The notes below the pieces were generated by a model that searched no databases, was not told the DNA's origin, and saw only the letters and a program-made list of their open reading frames with translations. Positions 33,418 to 42,471 of a stretch of 64,000 bases of DNA are shown one piece after another. The stretch lies in contig NZ_JAUASW010000003.1 of the NCBI RefSeq assembly GCF_030345705.1, forward strand, positions 1 to 64,000, in the 5' to 3' direction. The stretch comes from Pelomonas sp. SE-A7. Its GTDB lineage: Bacteria; Pseudomonadota; Gammaproteobacteria; Burkholderiales; Burkholderiaceae_C. Both the position numbers and the translations under genes were made by a program. Numbering within the stretch: the first letter of the stretch is position 1; the number at the start of each line of letters is the position of its first letter.

Positions 33418-34454
33418 TTCGAGACGGCCACCAGCAAGGCCAGGATCAGCGCGCCGCAAGCCAGCAGCGCTGCGGTGCCGAGCTGGTGGGCCTGCCAGAG
33501 ATAGGCCGTCGTGGCATTGAGCGCCACCAGGAAGACCAGGGCCGCAATCCATTGCCGGCGCTTGGTGGCCGGCGGGTCGTACTTGCGGACCGCATAGGGG
33601 TCGAAGTCCTTGGTCGACGCCGTCACGCCGGGCATCCAGTGCGCCGGCTCCCACCAGACCCGCAGCTTGTTGACCAGGCCGGGCACCTCCAGCATCTTGC
33701 GCCACAGCGCGCGGTAGACGATGGTGTTGGCGGTCCAGGGGTTCCAGCTGTGCAGCACGTCGCGCACGCCGTAGACGCAGGGCTGCTCGTCCAGCTCGTC
33801 CTGGAAGCTGCCGAACATCCGGTCCCAGATGATCAGGATGCCGCCGTAGTTGCGGTCCAGGTAGGGCTCGTTGACCGCGTGGTGGACCCGGTGGTTGCTG
33901 GGCGAGCAGAACCAGCGGTCGAACCAGCCCAGGCGGCCGATCTGCTGCGTGTGGACCCAGTACTGGTAGAGCAGGTCGATCAGCGCCACCACGCCGAACA
34001 CCAGCGGCGGAAAACCGGCCAGTGCCATGGGCAGGTAGAAGATCCAGCCGAAGATCCAGCCGCTGCTGGTCTGGCGCAGCGCGGTGGAGAGGTTGTAATC
34101 CTCGCTCTGGTGGTGCACCGAATGCGCGGCCCAGAACAGCGCCGTCGTGTGGCCGAAGCGGTGGTACCAGTAGTAGAAGAAGTCGTAGGCCAGCAGGCCG
34201 GCGATCCAGACCCAGGGCGAGGCCGGGTCCAGGTTCGTCAGCGCCGCATGCTCGTAGACCCAGACATAGATGCCCAGCGTGAAGACCTTGGTCAGCACGC
34301 CCACGACCTGGCTGAGGATGCCCAGGCCGATGCTGGAGAGCGCATCGTTGAGCCGGTAGGTGTTGCGGCCGCGGCGGACGCCGACCCAGTATTCCAGCGC
34401 AATCAGCGCGAAGAACACCGGGGTGACCAGGACGATGATTTGCGCGCTCTGCAT
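33399..34454 (-). CDS. Sterol desaturase/fatty-acid hydroxylase superfamily membrane protein
   Basis: The 351-residue integral membrane protein carries the His clusters of the di-iron hydroxylase superfamily: HRFGHTT, AAHSVHHQSEDYN and SNHRVHHAVN, the last followed by YGGILIIWDRMFGSFQDE. The superfamily hydroxylates or desaturates lipids, but the substrate cannot be read from sequence; bacteria rarely make sterols. Extra C-terminal helices (about 300-345) are present. The ATG at 34454 has GGAG 14 nt upstream. It is followed, in the same direction, after the histidine phosphatase gene (22 nt). Its 3' end overlaps ruvB. Confidence 0.88.
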   Translation of the reverse strand: MQSAQIIVLVTPVFFALIALEYWVGVRRGRNTYRLNDALSSIGLGILSQVVGVLTKVFTLGIYVWVYEHAALTNLDPASPWVWIAGLLAYDFFYYWYHRFGHTTALFWAAHSVHHQSEDYNLSTALRQTSSGWIFGWIFYLPMALAGFPPLVFGVVALIDLLYQYWVHTQQIGRLGWFDRWFCSPSNHRVHHAVNEPYLDRNYGGILIIWDRMFGSFQDELDEQPCVYGVRDVLHSWNPWTANTIVYRALWRKMLEVPGLVNKLRVWWEPAHWMPGVTASTKDFDPYAVRKYDPPATKRRQWIAALVFLVALNATTAYLWQAHQLGTAALLACGALILALLVAVSNYSSNS

Positions 34455-34476
34455 CGGGGGGCTCACTCCTTGCTGA

Positions 34477-35121
34477 TCAGGCTTCGGCCGCGTTGTCCAG
34501 GCCGTCCAAGTGCATGTCGTCGTTCCAGCCAACCAGGCTGGGGCCCTCGGGCGACCACAGCAGTCGATTGACCGCCGCGTTGCCGAGCTTCCAGGTGCGG
34601 GTGGCCTGCAAGGGCTGGCGCGAGGCGGCCCGGTAGAGGCAGTCCATCACGCCGCCATGGGCGACCACGGCGATGGTCTGGCCTGGATGGGCCAGGGCAA
34701 TGCGCTCGACGGCCGCGATGCTGCGGGCATAGAAGTCCTGCAGGCTCTCGCCCCCCGGCGCGGCAAAGTCCGGCTCGCGGCGGCGCCAGCGGGCGCTGTC
34801 CTCGGGATGATTCGTTTCGATCTCGGCCCAGGTCAGGCCCTCGAAGGCACCGAAGGCCCGCTCGCGCAGGCTCGCATCTAGGTTCAGGTCCAGTTGCCGG
34901 GAGCTCGCGATGGCCGAGGCGGTCTGCTGCGCTCTTTGCAGATCGCTGGAATAGACGGCGGCGATGTCCTCGTCGCCCAGCGCCTCGGCCAGCAAGCGCG
35001 CCTGGGCCAGGCCGCGCTCGTTCAGCGGGATGTCGATATGGCCCTGGATGCGGGTCTCGGCATTCCAGGCGGTCTCGCCATGGCGGATGGCCAGCACGGT
35101 GGTCACGGCGTCGAGACTCAC
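34477..35121 (-). CDS. Histidine phosphatase (phosphoglycerate-mutase-like)
   Basis: The 214-residue protein has the RHG motif LAIRHGETAWN with the phosphorylated His near residue 13, the conserved YSSDLQRAQQTA arginine, the catalytic Glu in LRERAFGAFEGLTW and the C-terminal VVAHGGVMD His. It is a GpmB/CobC-like phosphatase; the substrate is unknown. The GTG at 35121 is preferred because it overlaps the DUF1840 stop as GTGA, suggesting translational coupling; a second GTG lies at 35106. Confidence 0.9.
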   Translation of the reverse strand: MSLDAVTTVLAIRHGETAWNAETRIQGHIDIPLNERGLAQARLLAEALGDEDIAAVYSSDLQRAQQTASAIASSRQLDLNLDASLRERAFGAFEGLTWAEIETNHPEDSARWRRREPDFAAPGGESLQDFYARSIAAVERIALAHPGQTIAVVAHGGVMDCLYRAASRQPLQATRTWKLGNAAVNRLLWSPEGPSLVGWNDDMHLDGLDNAAEA

Positions 35122-35444
35122 TGGACGCTCCAGATGATGTCGGTCTTCTCGCGCAGGCTGTGGCGTATCAGCTCGACCAGGGGCCAGACCCGCTGGCGCA
35201 GCTGGACGCCTTCGCGCTTGGGCGGCGGTTCGCCGTTCGCTTCGGCTTCGGCCTGCAGCTTGGCAAAGCGGGCTTCGTCGTCGGCCACGGCCTGCTGCAG
35301 CGAATCGCTGATGGCGCCCAGTTGATCCAGGGCCAGCAGGCCTTGGGGGGCGGGCTCGCGGCCCAGGATGCGGATCACTTGTTCGCCATTCGGCCCCAGC
35401 ATGATCACATCGGCCCCGGCCTTGCTCTTGAAACGGTAAATCAC
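35118..35444 (-). CDS. DUF1840 family protein
   Basis: The 108-residue protein belongs to DUF1840, a small family found mostly in Burkholderiales. It begins IYRFKSKAGADVIMLGPNGE, has ILGREPAPQGLLALDQLGA and ends in RQRVWPLVELIRHSLREK. The function is unknown. I take the GTG at 35444 as the start, since the family begins at this point and no ATG is available close by. Its stop overlaps the start of the phosphatase gene. It is divergent from the FAH-family gene at 35495, 50 nt away. Confidence 0.8.
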   Translation of the reverse strand: MIYRFKSKAGADVIMLGPNGEQVIRILGREPAPQGLLALDQLGAISDSLQQAVADDEARFAKLQAEAEANGEPPPKREGVQLRQRVWPLVELIRHSLREKTDIIWSVQ

Positions 35445-35494
35445 GGCTACGCTTCCTGCTCTTGCGGCCCCCATTGTGGGCCAGGAGCGGAACC

Positions 35495-36340
35495 ATGAAA
35501 TTGCTGCGATTCGGCCCGGCAGGCCGCGAGAAGGTCGGCTGCATCGATGCCGCTGGTCAATTGCGCGACTTGAGCAGCGCCGTGCCCCACCTGAACCTGC
35601 CCGGCCTGGGCCAGGCCGGCCTCAAGCGCATCGCCAGGCTGAAGCCCGAGGACTTCCCGCGGGTCAAGGGCAGTCCGCGCCTGGGCGTGCCCTTCACCGG
35701 CATCAGCAAGCTGATAGGCATAGGCCTCAACTACCGGGACCACGCCATCGAAGCCGGCATGCCCATCCCGGCCGAGCCCATCGTCTTCATGAAGGCCACG
35801 ACCTGCATCAGCGGCCCGCAGGACGCTGTCGTGCGGCCGGCCGGGTCGACCAAGCTGGACTGGGAAGTGGAGCTGGGCGTGGTAATCGGCAAGACGGCGC
35901 GCGCGGTCAGCCTTGTGAAGGCGCTGGACCATGTGGCCGGCTACTGCGTGGTCAACGACGTGTCGGAGCGGGCCTTCCAGCTGGAGCGCGGCGGCACCTG
36001 GGACAAGGGCAAGGGCTGCGACACCTTCGGCCCCATCGGCCCCTGGCTGGTGACCCGCGACGAAGTGCCGGACCCGCAGTCGCTGGCGCTCTGGCTGGAC
36101 GTCAACGGCGAGAAGCGCCAGCGCGGCAATACGGCGACCATGATCTTCGGCGTGGCCGAGATCGTCAGCTATCTGAGCCGCTTCATGACCCTGCTGCCAG
36201 GCGATGTGATCTGCACCGGCACGCCGCCGGGCGTGGGCATGGGCATCAAACCCGAGCCGCAGTTCCTGAAGGACGGCGACGTGATGACGCTGGGCATCGC
36301 CGGCCTCGGCGAGCAGCGCCAGGCCGTGAAAGCTCAGTAG
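35495..36340 (+). CDS. Fumarylacetoacetate hydrolase (FAH) family protein
   Basis: The 281-residue product has an N-terminal domain (MKLLRFGPAGREKVGCID) and the FAH catalytic fold, with IGIGLNYRDHA, the metal-binding Glu residues in WEVELGVVIGK, CVVNDVSERAFQ and VICTGTPPGVGMG. Family members cleave C-C bonds in acylpyruvates or ureidoglycolate-like compounds, often at the end of aromatic degradation; the exact substrate is not clear. The ATG has AGGAG 7 nt upstream. It converges with the GGDEF-EAL gene, overlapping it by 7 nt. Confidence 0.9.
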   Translation: MKLLRFGPAGREKVGCIDAAGQLRDLSSAVPHLNLPGLGQAGLKRIARLKPEDFPRVKGSPRLGVPFTGISKLIGIGLNYRDHAIEAGMPIPAEPIVFMKATTCISGPQDAVVRPAGSTKLDWEVELGVVIGKTARAVSLVKALDHVAGYCVVNDVSERAFQLERGGTWDKGKGCDTFGPIGPWLVTRDEVPDPQSLALWLDVNGEKRQRGNTATMIFGVAEIVSYLSRFMTLLPGDVICTGTPPGVGMGIKPEPQFLKDGDVMTLGIAGLGEQRQAVKAQ

Positions 36341-38427
36341 CGGGAGTTGTTGCTGCTGCGGCTGCGCCAGACGCGGTCTTCGAAGCTGTGCGCCTCCAGC
36401 GCCGGGGCGTAGAGGAAGCCCTGCATCTCGTGGCAGCCGGCGCGGCGCAGGAAGTCCATCTGCTCCTGCGTCTCCACGCCCTCGGCGATCACCTGCAGGC
36501 GCAGGGCCCGGCCCATCTGCACGATGGCATTGACGATGCCGGCATCGCTGGCGTCGTCCGGCAGGCCCTTGATGAAGCTGCGGTCGATCTTGAGCCGCTG
36601 GATCGGAAAGCGCTTCAGGTAGCCCAGGCTGGAATAGCCGGTGCCGAAGTCGTCGATGGACATGCCAATGCCCAGGGCCGCCAGTTGCTCCAGGCGCCGC
36701 AACGCGTCCTCGGCATCGCGCAGCAGGATGGATTCGGTCAGCTCCAGCTCCAGCAGCTCGGGCGGCAGGCTGGCGCTCTTGAGCGCCTCGGCCACGGTCT
36801 CGACGAACTGCGGCTGCTGGAACTGCAGGGCCGAGACGTTGACCGCGATAGGCATGCGCCATCCCTGGCGCAGCCAGGATGCCGCCTGTTGCACGGCCTG
36901 CTGCAGCACCCAGTCGCCGATGGCGACGACGAAGCCGCTCTCCTCGGCCACCGGAATGAATTCGCCCGGCGACACCTCGCCGCGCAGCGGATCGCTCCAG
37001 CGTATCAGCGCCTCGGCGCCGATGATGCGGCCGGTGGCCAGCTCGACCTGCGGCTGGTAGTGGACGCGGAATTCGCGCTCGGCCAGGGCCTTGCGCATCG
37101 CATGGTCCAGGCGCATGCGCGACAGCAGGTCCACGTCCTTGCGCGGCTGGTGGAAATGGTAGGCAGCGCGGCCGCTCTCCTTGACCCAGTGCATGGCACG
37201 CTCGGCGCTGGCCAGCAGCTCTTCCGAGCTGTTGCCGTCGCCCGGGAACAGGGCGATGCCGGTGCTGGCGGTGACCGTGAAGTTCAGGGTGTCGAAGCTG
37301 AAGGGCCGCGACATGGCTTCCTGGACCCGGCGCGCCGCGTTCTCGGCACCGCGCATGTCGGCCTGGTGGACCAGCAGCGCGTACTCGTCGCCAGACAAAC
37401 GGCAGACGGCATCGACTTCACGCAGGCAGTCCTTGAGCCGCTGCGCCACTTCCTTGATCACCCGGTCGCCATAGGAATGGCCCAGGGTGTCGTTGATCTG
37501 CTTGAAGCGATCAAGGTCGACGTTGAGCAGGGCGAAGGAGCTGCCATCTCGGCGGGCGACGGCCAGGGCATGGTCCAGCCGCTCGCCCAGGGCCCGGCGG
37601 TTCGGCAGGTCGGTCAGCATGTCGGTATGCGACAGCTCTTCGATGCGCTGGCGGGCGGCTATCTTCTCGCTCAGGTCGCGGTAGGAATAGACCCGGCCGA
37701 CCGGACGCTCGCGATGGAATTGCGGCAGCGAGACCCGCTCCAGCACCCGGCCGTCCAGCAGCTGGATGATGTCGCTGCTCTGCAGCAGCGGCGCTTCCTG
37801 GATCGCGACCAGGCGTTGCTGGTAGACCGCGCTGTCAGCCACGCTGCGGCGCATCCAGGCCTGGACGGCTTCGTCGTTGCGCTCCTTGAGCAGGTCCTCG
37901 GGCATGCCCCACAGCGAGGCAAAGCGCTGGTTGAACGAGCGCATGCGGCCGGCCAGGTCGGTGACCAGGATGCCGTCGGCGGTGGATTCCAGCGTGGCGC
38001 GCAGCTCGGCCAGCAGGGTCTCGCGGTCTTCTTCCTGCTGGCGCTGGCGCGTCTGGTCGCGCATGGAGACCAGCCAGAACTCGTCGCCCTCGGGCGGACG
38101 CACATGGGTGATGCGGCGCGTGACCCACAGCATGTGGCCCTTGCCATGGCGCACCAGAGTGTCGGAGCTGAGGCCGGTGCGGCTGCCGGAGGCCACGTCC
38201 TGCCAGAACATGGCGTCTTCCGGCGTGCTGGCCAGCGACTCGACCGAACTGCCGACCAGCTTGTCGGCGGGCATGCCCAGCAGTTCGGTCGAGGCGCCGT
38301 TGACGGCGACTATGCAGCGGCTGCGCGCATCAACCAGCCACACGGCTTCTTGCAGCGCTTCCAGCAGCGCCGCATTGCGCAGGGCCAGGGGGGACTGGTC
38401 CGCCGCGCGAAGCCGCAGCACGGTCAC
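36334..38427 (-). CDS. PAS-GGDEF-EAL protein, probable cyclic-di-GMP phosphodiesterase
   Basis: The 697-residue protein has two PAS-like sensor domains (about 18-130 and 145-265), a GGDEF domain and a C-terminal EAL domain. The GGDEF signature is altered to RLSGDEYALL, so cyclase activity is doubtful. The EAL domain is complete: GAEALIRW, the Glu of ELTESILL, DDFGTGYSSLGYLKR and EGVETQEQ. It therefore probably degrades cyclic di-GMP. No membrane segment is seen. Its start overlaps the stop of the HD-GYP gene by 4 nt, so the two are translated together. Confidence 0.9.
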   Translation of the reverse strand: MTVLRLRAADQSPLALRNAALLEALQEAVWLVDARSRCIVAVNGASTELLGMPADKLVGSSVESLASTPEDAMFWQDVASGSRTGLSSDTLVRHGKGHMLWVTRRITHVRPPEGDEFWLVSMRDQTRQRQQEEDRETLLAELRATLESTADGILVTDLAGRMRSFNQRFASLWGMPEDLLKERNDEAVQAWMRRSVADSAVYQQRLVAIQEAPLLQSSDIIQLLDGRVLERVSLPQFHRERPVGRVYSYRDLSEKIAARQRIEELSHTDMLTDLPNRRALGERLDHALAVARRDGSSFALLNVDLDRFKQINDTLGHSYGDRVIKEVAQRLKDCLREVDAVCRLSGDEYALLVHQADMRGAENAARRVQEAMSRPFSFDTLNFTVTASTGIALFPGDGNSSEELLASAERAMHWVKESGRAAYHFHQPRKDVDLLSRMRLDHAMRKALAEREFRVHYQPQVELATGRIIGAEALIRWSDPLRGEVSPGEFIPVAEESGFVVAIGDWVLQQAVQQAASWLRQGWRMPIAVNVSALQFQQPQFVETVAEALKSASLPPELLELELTESILLRDAEDALRRLEQLAALGIGMSIDDFGTGYSSLGYLKRFPIQRLKIDRSFIKGLPDDASDAGIVNAIVQMGRALRLQVIAEGVETQEQMDFLRRAGCHEMQGFLYAPALEAHSFEDRVWRSRSSNNSRY

Positions 38428-39704
38428 GCGGCAATCTCCCCTAGCGGCGCCGGCCCGCTGGACTCGAAGAAGTAGGCCACGCGGGCACGCGGGCTCAGGT
38501 AGTCCAGCGCCGCGCGCGGCAGCTGCGTGGGCTTGAGGCTGCGACGGATGCCGAGGTCGGGATGGTCCTCGAGGTTGACCACCAGGGCCTCTTCCTTGAT
38601 GACCTTGGGGTCGTGGATCATCACGCGCGGCTTCAGCGGCCGGCTCGAATTGACGGCCACGACCAGGGCGTAGCGGTCATCGGTCAGTTGCACCGTCGAG
38701 CCCGGCGGATAGACGCCCATCATGCGGATGAAGGCGTTCAGCATGGTCGCGTCGAAGCGGTTGCGGCCCTGGGCGAACATCAGCGACAGCGCTTCGTGCG
38801 GCGTCATCGCCTTGGAAGGCAGCAGCGGATTGCAGAGCCCGTCGAAGCGGTTGACCAGGGCCACGATGCGGGCCGCGGCGCTCATCTTGTCGACGTTGAT
38901 TCGCTGCGGAAAGCCGGTGCCGTCGGCGTGCTCATGGTGCTGGGCGATCACCAGCATGGGGCCGGGCGGCAGGCCCATGGCCTGGGCCAGGGCCACGCCC
39001 TTGATTACGTGTTGCTGGTAGGTCTGCAGCTCGGCGACGCTGAAGCTGTCGTCGCGGTTGCGCAAACGGGCCGGCAGTTCGATCTTGCCGATGTCATGCA
39101 TCAGCGCGCCCACGCCCAGGTCCAGCATTTCGTCGCGCCCCAGGCCGAAGGCACGGCCCAGCAGCAGCGAGATGATGGAGACGTTCAGCGCATGGGCGGT
39201 GTTGCGGTCGCCCGCCCCTTCGTTCAGCAGCCGGATGTTGAGGTCGCCCTCGACCAGCATCTTGTCCAGCAGGGCATTGGTCAGCGCCAGCGACTGGTCC
39301 TTGGCATCGCGCGGATCGCGGGGAACCATGTCCATCACCTGGCGGAACGCGGTGGCAGCCTCGTTGTACTGCTTCTCGCAAAGCACCAGGGCCTCGCGCT
39401 GTGCAGCCAGGGCGCGCCGGTGCGCTTCCAGTGCCAGTTGTTCGGGAGTTGGCTCCATGCTGCCGGCATCCGCGGCCTGGGGCGGCGGCATGGGCACGGC
39501 ATCGGTCTGCAGGTCGCTCTTGCCCGGGCTCCAGCGCACCTGCTTGAGGCCCAGACGGCGCAGGACCTGGAGCTGCTCCTCCGTACTCAGCTTGAAACTG
39601 CTGAGCGGAAACGGATGCGACATCCAGCCTAGATCCAGGTGGATGAACATGCCCACCTTGAGCTGGCTCACGTCGATCAAGGGATCTGAAGCTCTGTCCT
39701 TCAT
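38424..39704 (-). CDS. HD-GYP domain protein, probable cyclic-di-GMP phosphodiesterase
   Basis: The 426-residue product has an N-terminal DUF3391-like part (DVSQLKVGMFIHLDLGWMSH) and an HD-GYP domain with MHDIGKIELP, QQHVIKGVALA, and HHEHADGTGFP, where the usual GYP is GFP. HD-GYP enzymes hydrolyse cyclic di-GMP. The metal ligands appear intact. The ATG at 39704 is favoured since it gives the usual N-terminus; ATG 39806 would add 34 residues of no clear homology. It lies upstream of and overlaps the EAL gene, so the operon encodes two phosphodiesterases. Confidence 0.88.
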   Translation of the reverse strand: MKDRASDPLIDVSQLKVGMFIHLDLGWMSHPFPLSSFKLSTEEQLQVLRRLGLKQVRWSPGKSDLQTDAVPMPPPQAADAGSMEPTPEQLALEAHRRALAAQREALVLCEKQYNEAATAFRQVMDMVPRDPRDAKDQSLALTNALLDKMLVEGDLNIRLLNEGAGDRNTAHALNVSIISLLLGRAFGLGRDEMLDLGVGALMHDIGKIELPARLRNRDDSFSVAELQTYQQHVIKGVALAQAMGLPPGPMLVIAQHHEHADGTGFPQRINVDKMSAAARIVALVNRFDGLCNPLLPSKAMTPHEALSLMFAQGRNRFDATMLNAFIRMMGVYPPGSTVQLTDDRYALVVAVNSSRPLKPRVMIHDPKVIKEEALVVNLEDHPDLGIRRSLKPTQLPRAALDYLSPRARVAYFFESSGPAPLGEIAA

Positions 39705-39873
39705 CTTGTGCAACGCCCCTGCAGCGGGAGCGCCCTCGTCAGTCTCTTTCGCCCGGCCAAGCCTACCTTGATACAGGCTGACAGCTTGACACAGTGTTGG
39801 GGACATGCCGACAAAGCGCCGTGCAAATTCTCACGCGAGGCGCTTGACCGGGTCCCTCCCCAGTTTTTACGAT

Positions 39874-39907
39874 GTTCCATTTGAGAACCGTGGTTCGTAA
39901 TTAGAAC
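39874..39907 (+). promoter_or_regulatory. Paired palindromic operator upstream of pcaI
   Basis: Two 15-bp inverted repeats, GTTCCATTTGAGAAC (39874-39888) and GTTCGTAATTAGAAC (39893-39907), share the form GTTC-N7-GAAC and start 19 bp apart. They end 17 nt before the pcaI start codon. Sites beginning GTTCG and of similar length bind PcaR-type IclR regulators in Pseudomonas. The regulator gene at 42873 is the natural candidate. Confidence 0.55.
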
Positions 39908-39923
39908 TTGCGAAAGCATCGCA

Positions 39924-40598
39924 ATGATCGACAAGCTGCAGACTTCGGCTGCCGCCGCACTGTCCGATGTGCCGGATGGCGCCACCGTCATGGTCGGCGG
40001 CTTCGGCCTGGCCGGACAGCCGCTGGCCCTGATCGACGCCCTGCTGGCGCAAGGCGCGCGTGAGCTGACCCTGGTCAGCAACAACGCCGGCAATGGCGAC
40101 ACCGGCCTGGCTGCGCTGCTGGCGGCGGGGCGGGTCCGCAAGATCATTTGCTCCTTTCCGCGCCAAGCCGATTCCCATCATTTCGACCGGCTCTATCGAG
40201 CCGGCCGCATCGAGCTGGAACTGGTGCCCCAGGGCAGCCTGGCCGAGCGCATCCGCGCGGCCGGCGCCGGCATCGGTGCCTTCTTCACACCCACCGGCGC
40301 CGGCACCGATCTGGCTCGCGGCAAGGAGCAGCGCGAGATCGGAGGCCGGCTGCAAGTGCTGGAGTACCCGATCCACGCCGACTACGCCCTGGTCCAGGCC
40401 CAGCGCGGCGATCGCTGGGGCAACCTCTGCTACCGCAAGACCGCGCGCAACTTCGGCCCGGTGATGGCGGCGGCGGCCCGGGTGACCGTGGCCGCCGTGC
40501 GCGAGTTCGTCGAGCTGGGCGGGATCGATCCCGAGGCCGTGGTCACGCCGGGGATCTACGTCAAGCGTCTGGTCCACCTGCCGGAGGCTGCCCAATGA
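39924..40598 (+). CDS. pcaI: 3-oxoadipate CoA-transferase, subunit A
   Basis: PcaI and PcaJ transfer CoA from succinyl-CoA to 3-oxoadipate, the next-to-last step of the beta-ketoadipate pathway. The 224-residue subunit A has the CoA-transferase family I features VMVGGFGLAGQPLALI, LVSNNAGNGDTGLAALL, FTPTGAGTDLARGKE and the NFGPVMAAAA region. It could act on acetoacetate or another 3-oxoacid, but adjacency to pcaF and pobA favours 3-oxoadipate. It overlaps pcaJ by 4 nt (ATGA) and follows the paired palindromes. Confidence 0.92.
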   Translation: MIDKLQTSAAAALSDVPDGATVMVGGFGLAGQPLALIDALLAQGARELTLVSNNAGNGDTGLAALLAAGRVRKIICSFPRQADSHHFDRLYRAGRIELELVPQGSLAERIRAAGAGIGAFFTPTGAGTDLARGKEQREIGGRLQVLEYPIHADYALVQAQRGDRWGNLCYRKTARNFGPVMAAAARVTVAAVREFVELGGIDPEAVVTPGIYVKRLVHLPEAAQ

Positions 40599-41230
40599 GC
40601 TGGACTCGCGAACAGATGGCGGCCCGGCTGGCCCACGACATTCCGGAAGGCGCCGTGGTCAACCTCGGCATTGGCCTGCCCACCCTGGTGGCCGCGCAAC
40701 TTCCGACTGGGTGGGAAATCATCCTGCACAGCGAGAACGGCCTGCTGGGCATGGGCCCACCGCCCGCCCCCGGGCAGGAGGATGGCGAGCTGATCAATGC
40801 CGGCAAGCAGCCGGTGACGCTCAGGCCGGGCGGCTGCTTCTTTCACCAGGCCGACAGCTTCGCCATGATGCGCGGCGGCCATCTGGACCTGTGCGTGCTG
40901 GGCGCTTTCCAGGTGTCGGTGCAGGGCGACCTGGCCAACTGGCATACCGGTGCGCCGGATGCCATTCCTGCGGTCGGCGGCGCCATGGATCTGGCCCTGG
41001 GTGCCAAGCAGGTCTACGTGATGATGGAACTGCTGGACCGGGACGGCCGGCCCAAGCTCGTGCCCCAATGCAGCTATCCGCTGACGGCCGCAAGCTGCGT
41101 GGCCCGCGTCTACAGCGACCTGGCGGTGCTCGCGATCACGCCGGATGGCCTCCATCTGCTCGACTGCTGCGAAGGCATGGACCGCGCGCAGCTAGAACAA
41201 CTGCTTCAATTGCCGCTGGCCCAGGGCTGA
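40595..41230 (+). CDS. pcaJ: 3-oxoadipate CoA-transferase, subunit B
   Basis: The 211-residue subunit B carries the catalytic Glu in ILHSENGLLGMGP, after VVNLGIGLPTLVA, with LCVLGAFQVSVQGDLANW and YPLTAASCVARVY. The Glu forms the glutamyl-CoA intermediate in this family. The ATG at 40595 overlaps the end of pcaI. A longer frame runs upstream but is a shadow of pcaI. pcaF follows after 38 nt. Confidence 0.93.
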   Translation: MSWTREQMAARLAHDIPEGAVVNLGIGLPTLVAAQLPTGWEIILHSENGLLGMGPPPAPGQEDGELINAGKQPVTLRPGGCFFHQADSFAMMRGGHLDLCVLGAFQVSVQGDLANWHTGAPDAIPAVGGAMDLALGAKQVYVMMELLDRDGRPKLVPQCSYPLTAASCVARVYSDLAVLAITPDGLHLLDCCEGMDRAQLEQLLQLPLAQG

Positions 41231-41268
41231 GCGGCACCCAAATATCAACCATCAAGGAGTTCCTCACC

Positions 41269-42471
41269 ATGCAAGACGTCTATATCTGCGATGCCCAGCG
41301 CACGCCCTTCGGCCGCTACGGCGGTTCGCTGTCCTCGGTCCGGGCCGACGACCTGGGCGCCATCCCGCTGCGCGCCCTGATGGCCCGCAACCCGGGCGTC
41401 GATTGGGAGCAGCTCGACGACGTGCTGTTCGGCTGCGCCAACCAGGCCGGCGAAGACAACCGCAACGTCGCCCGCATGTCCTCCCTGCTGGCCGGACTGC
41501 CGATCACCGCACCCGGCATGACCATCAACCGGCTCTGCGGCTCCGGCCTCGATGCCGTGGGCTCGGCGGCCCGGGCGATCCGCGCCGGCGAGGCCCAGCT
41601 GATGGTGGCCGGCGGCGTCGAGAGCATGAGCCGGGCTCCGTTCGTGATGCCCAAGGCCGACTCGGCCTTCTCGCGCAGCACTGCGGTCCACGACACCACC
41701 ATTGGCTGGCGCTTCATCAACAAGCTGATGAAGGAACAGTACGGCGTGGACTCCATGCCCGAGACGGCCGAGAACGTGGCCACCGACTACGGCATCAGCC
41801 GCGATGCGCAAGACCGCATGGCCCTGGCCAGCCAGCAAAAGGCCGTGGCCGCGCAGGAGGCCGGCTTCTTCGGCGTCGAGATCACGCCGGTCAGCATCGC
41901 CCAGAAGAAGGGCGACGCGCTGATCGTGGACCGCGATGAACACCCCCGCGCCACCAGCCTGGAGGCACTGGCCAAGCTCAGGCCCATCGTCCGGCCTGAC
42001 GGCACGATCACCGCCGGCAACGCCTCGGGCGTCAATGACGGCGCCTGCGCCCTGCTGCTGGCCAGCGAAACCGCCGCTGCCCGCCACGGGCTCAAGCCGC
42101 GCGCCCGGGTACTTGGCATGGCCACGGCCGGCGTGGCACCGCGCGTCATGGGCATGGGTCCGGCCCCGGCCACCCGCAAGCTGCTGGCCCAGACCGGGAT
42201 CCGGCTGGACCAGATCGACCTGATCGAACTGAACGAGGCCTTTGCCGCTCAAGGCCTGGCGGTGCTGCGCGACCTGGGGCTGGCCGATGACGATGCCCGG
42301 GTCAATCCGAACGGCGGCGCCATCGCCCTGGGCCACCCGCTGGGCGCCAGCGGCGCCCGCCTGGTCACGACCGCGGTGAACCAACTGCAGCGTAGCGGCG
42401 GCCGCTATGCGCTTTGCACCATGTGCATAGGCGTGGGCCAGGGCATTGCCCTGCTGATCGAACGCGTCTGA
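41269..42471 (+). CDS. pcaF: 3-oxoadipyl-CoA thiolase
   Basis: PcaF cleaves 3-oxoadipyl-CoA to succinyl-CoA and acetyl-CoA. The 400-residue product has the nucleophilic Cys in NRLCGSGLDAVGSAARAI, NEAFAAQGLAVLRDLGL, GGAIALGHPLGASGARL with the catalytic His, and the C-terminal Cys in CTMCIGVGQGIALL. The start is well set by AAGGAG about 10 nt upstream. A general acetyl-CoA C-acyltransferase is possible by sequence, but the 400-residue length, the IMQDVYICDAQRTPFGRYGG-like start (here from MQDV) and the neighbours fit PcaF. Confidence 0.92.
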   Translation: MQDVYICDAQRTPFGRYGGSLSSVRADDLGAIPLRALMARNPGVDWEQLDDVLFGCANQAGEDNRNVARMSSLLAGLPITAPGMTINRLCGSGLDAVGSAARAIRAGEAQLMVAGGVESMSRAPFVMPKADSAFSRSTAVHDTTIGWRFINKLMKEQYGVDSMPETAENVATDYGISRDAQDRMALASQQKAVAAQEAGFFGVEITPVSIAQKKGDALIVDRDEHPRATSLEALAKLRPIVRPDGTITAGNASGVNDGACALLLASETAAARHGLKPRARVLGMATAGVAPRVMGMGPAPATRKLLAQTGIRLDQIDLIELNEAFAAQGLAVLRDLGLADDDARVNPNGGAIALGHPLGASGARLVTTAVNQLQRSGGRYALCTMCIGVGQGIALLIERV

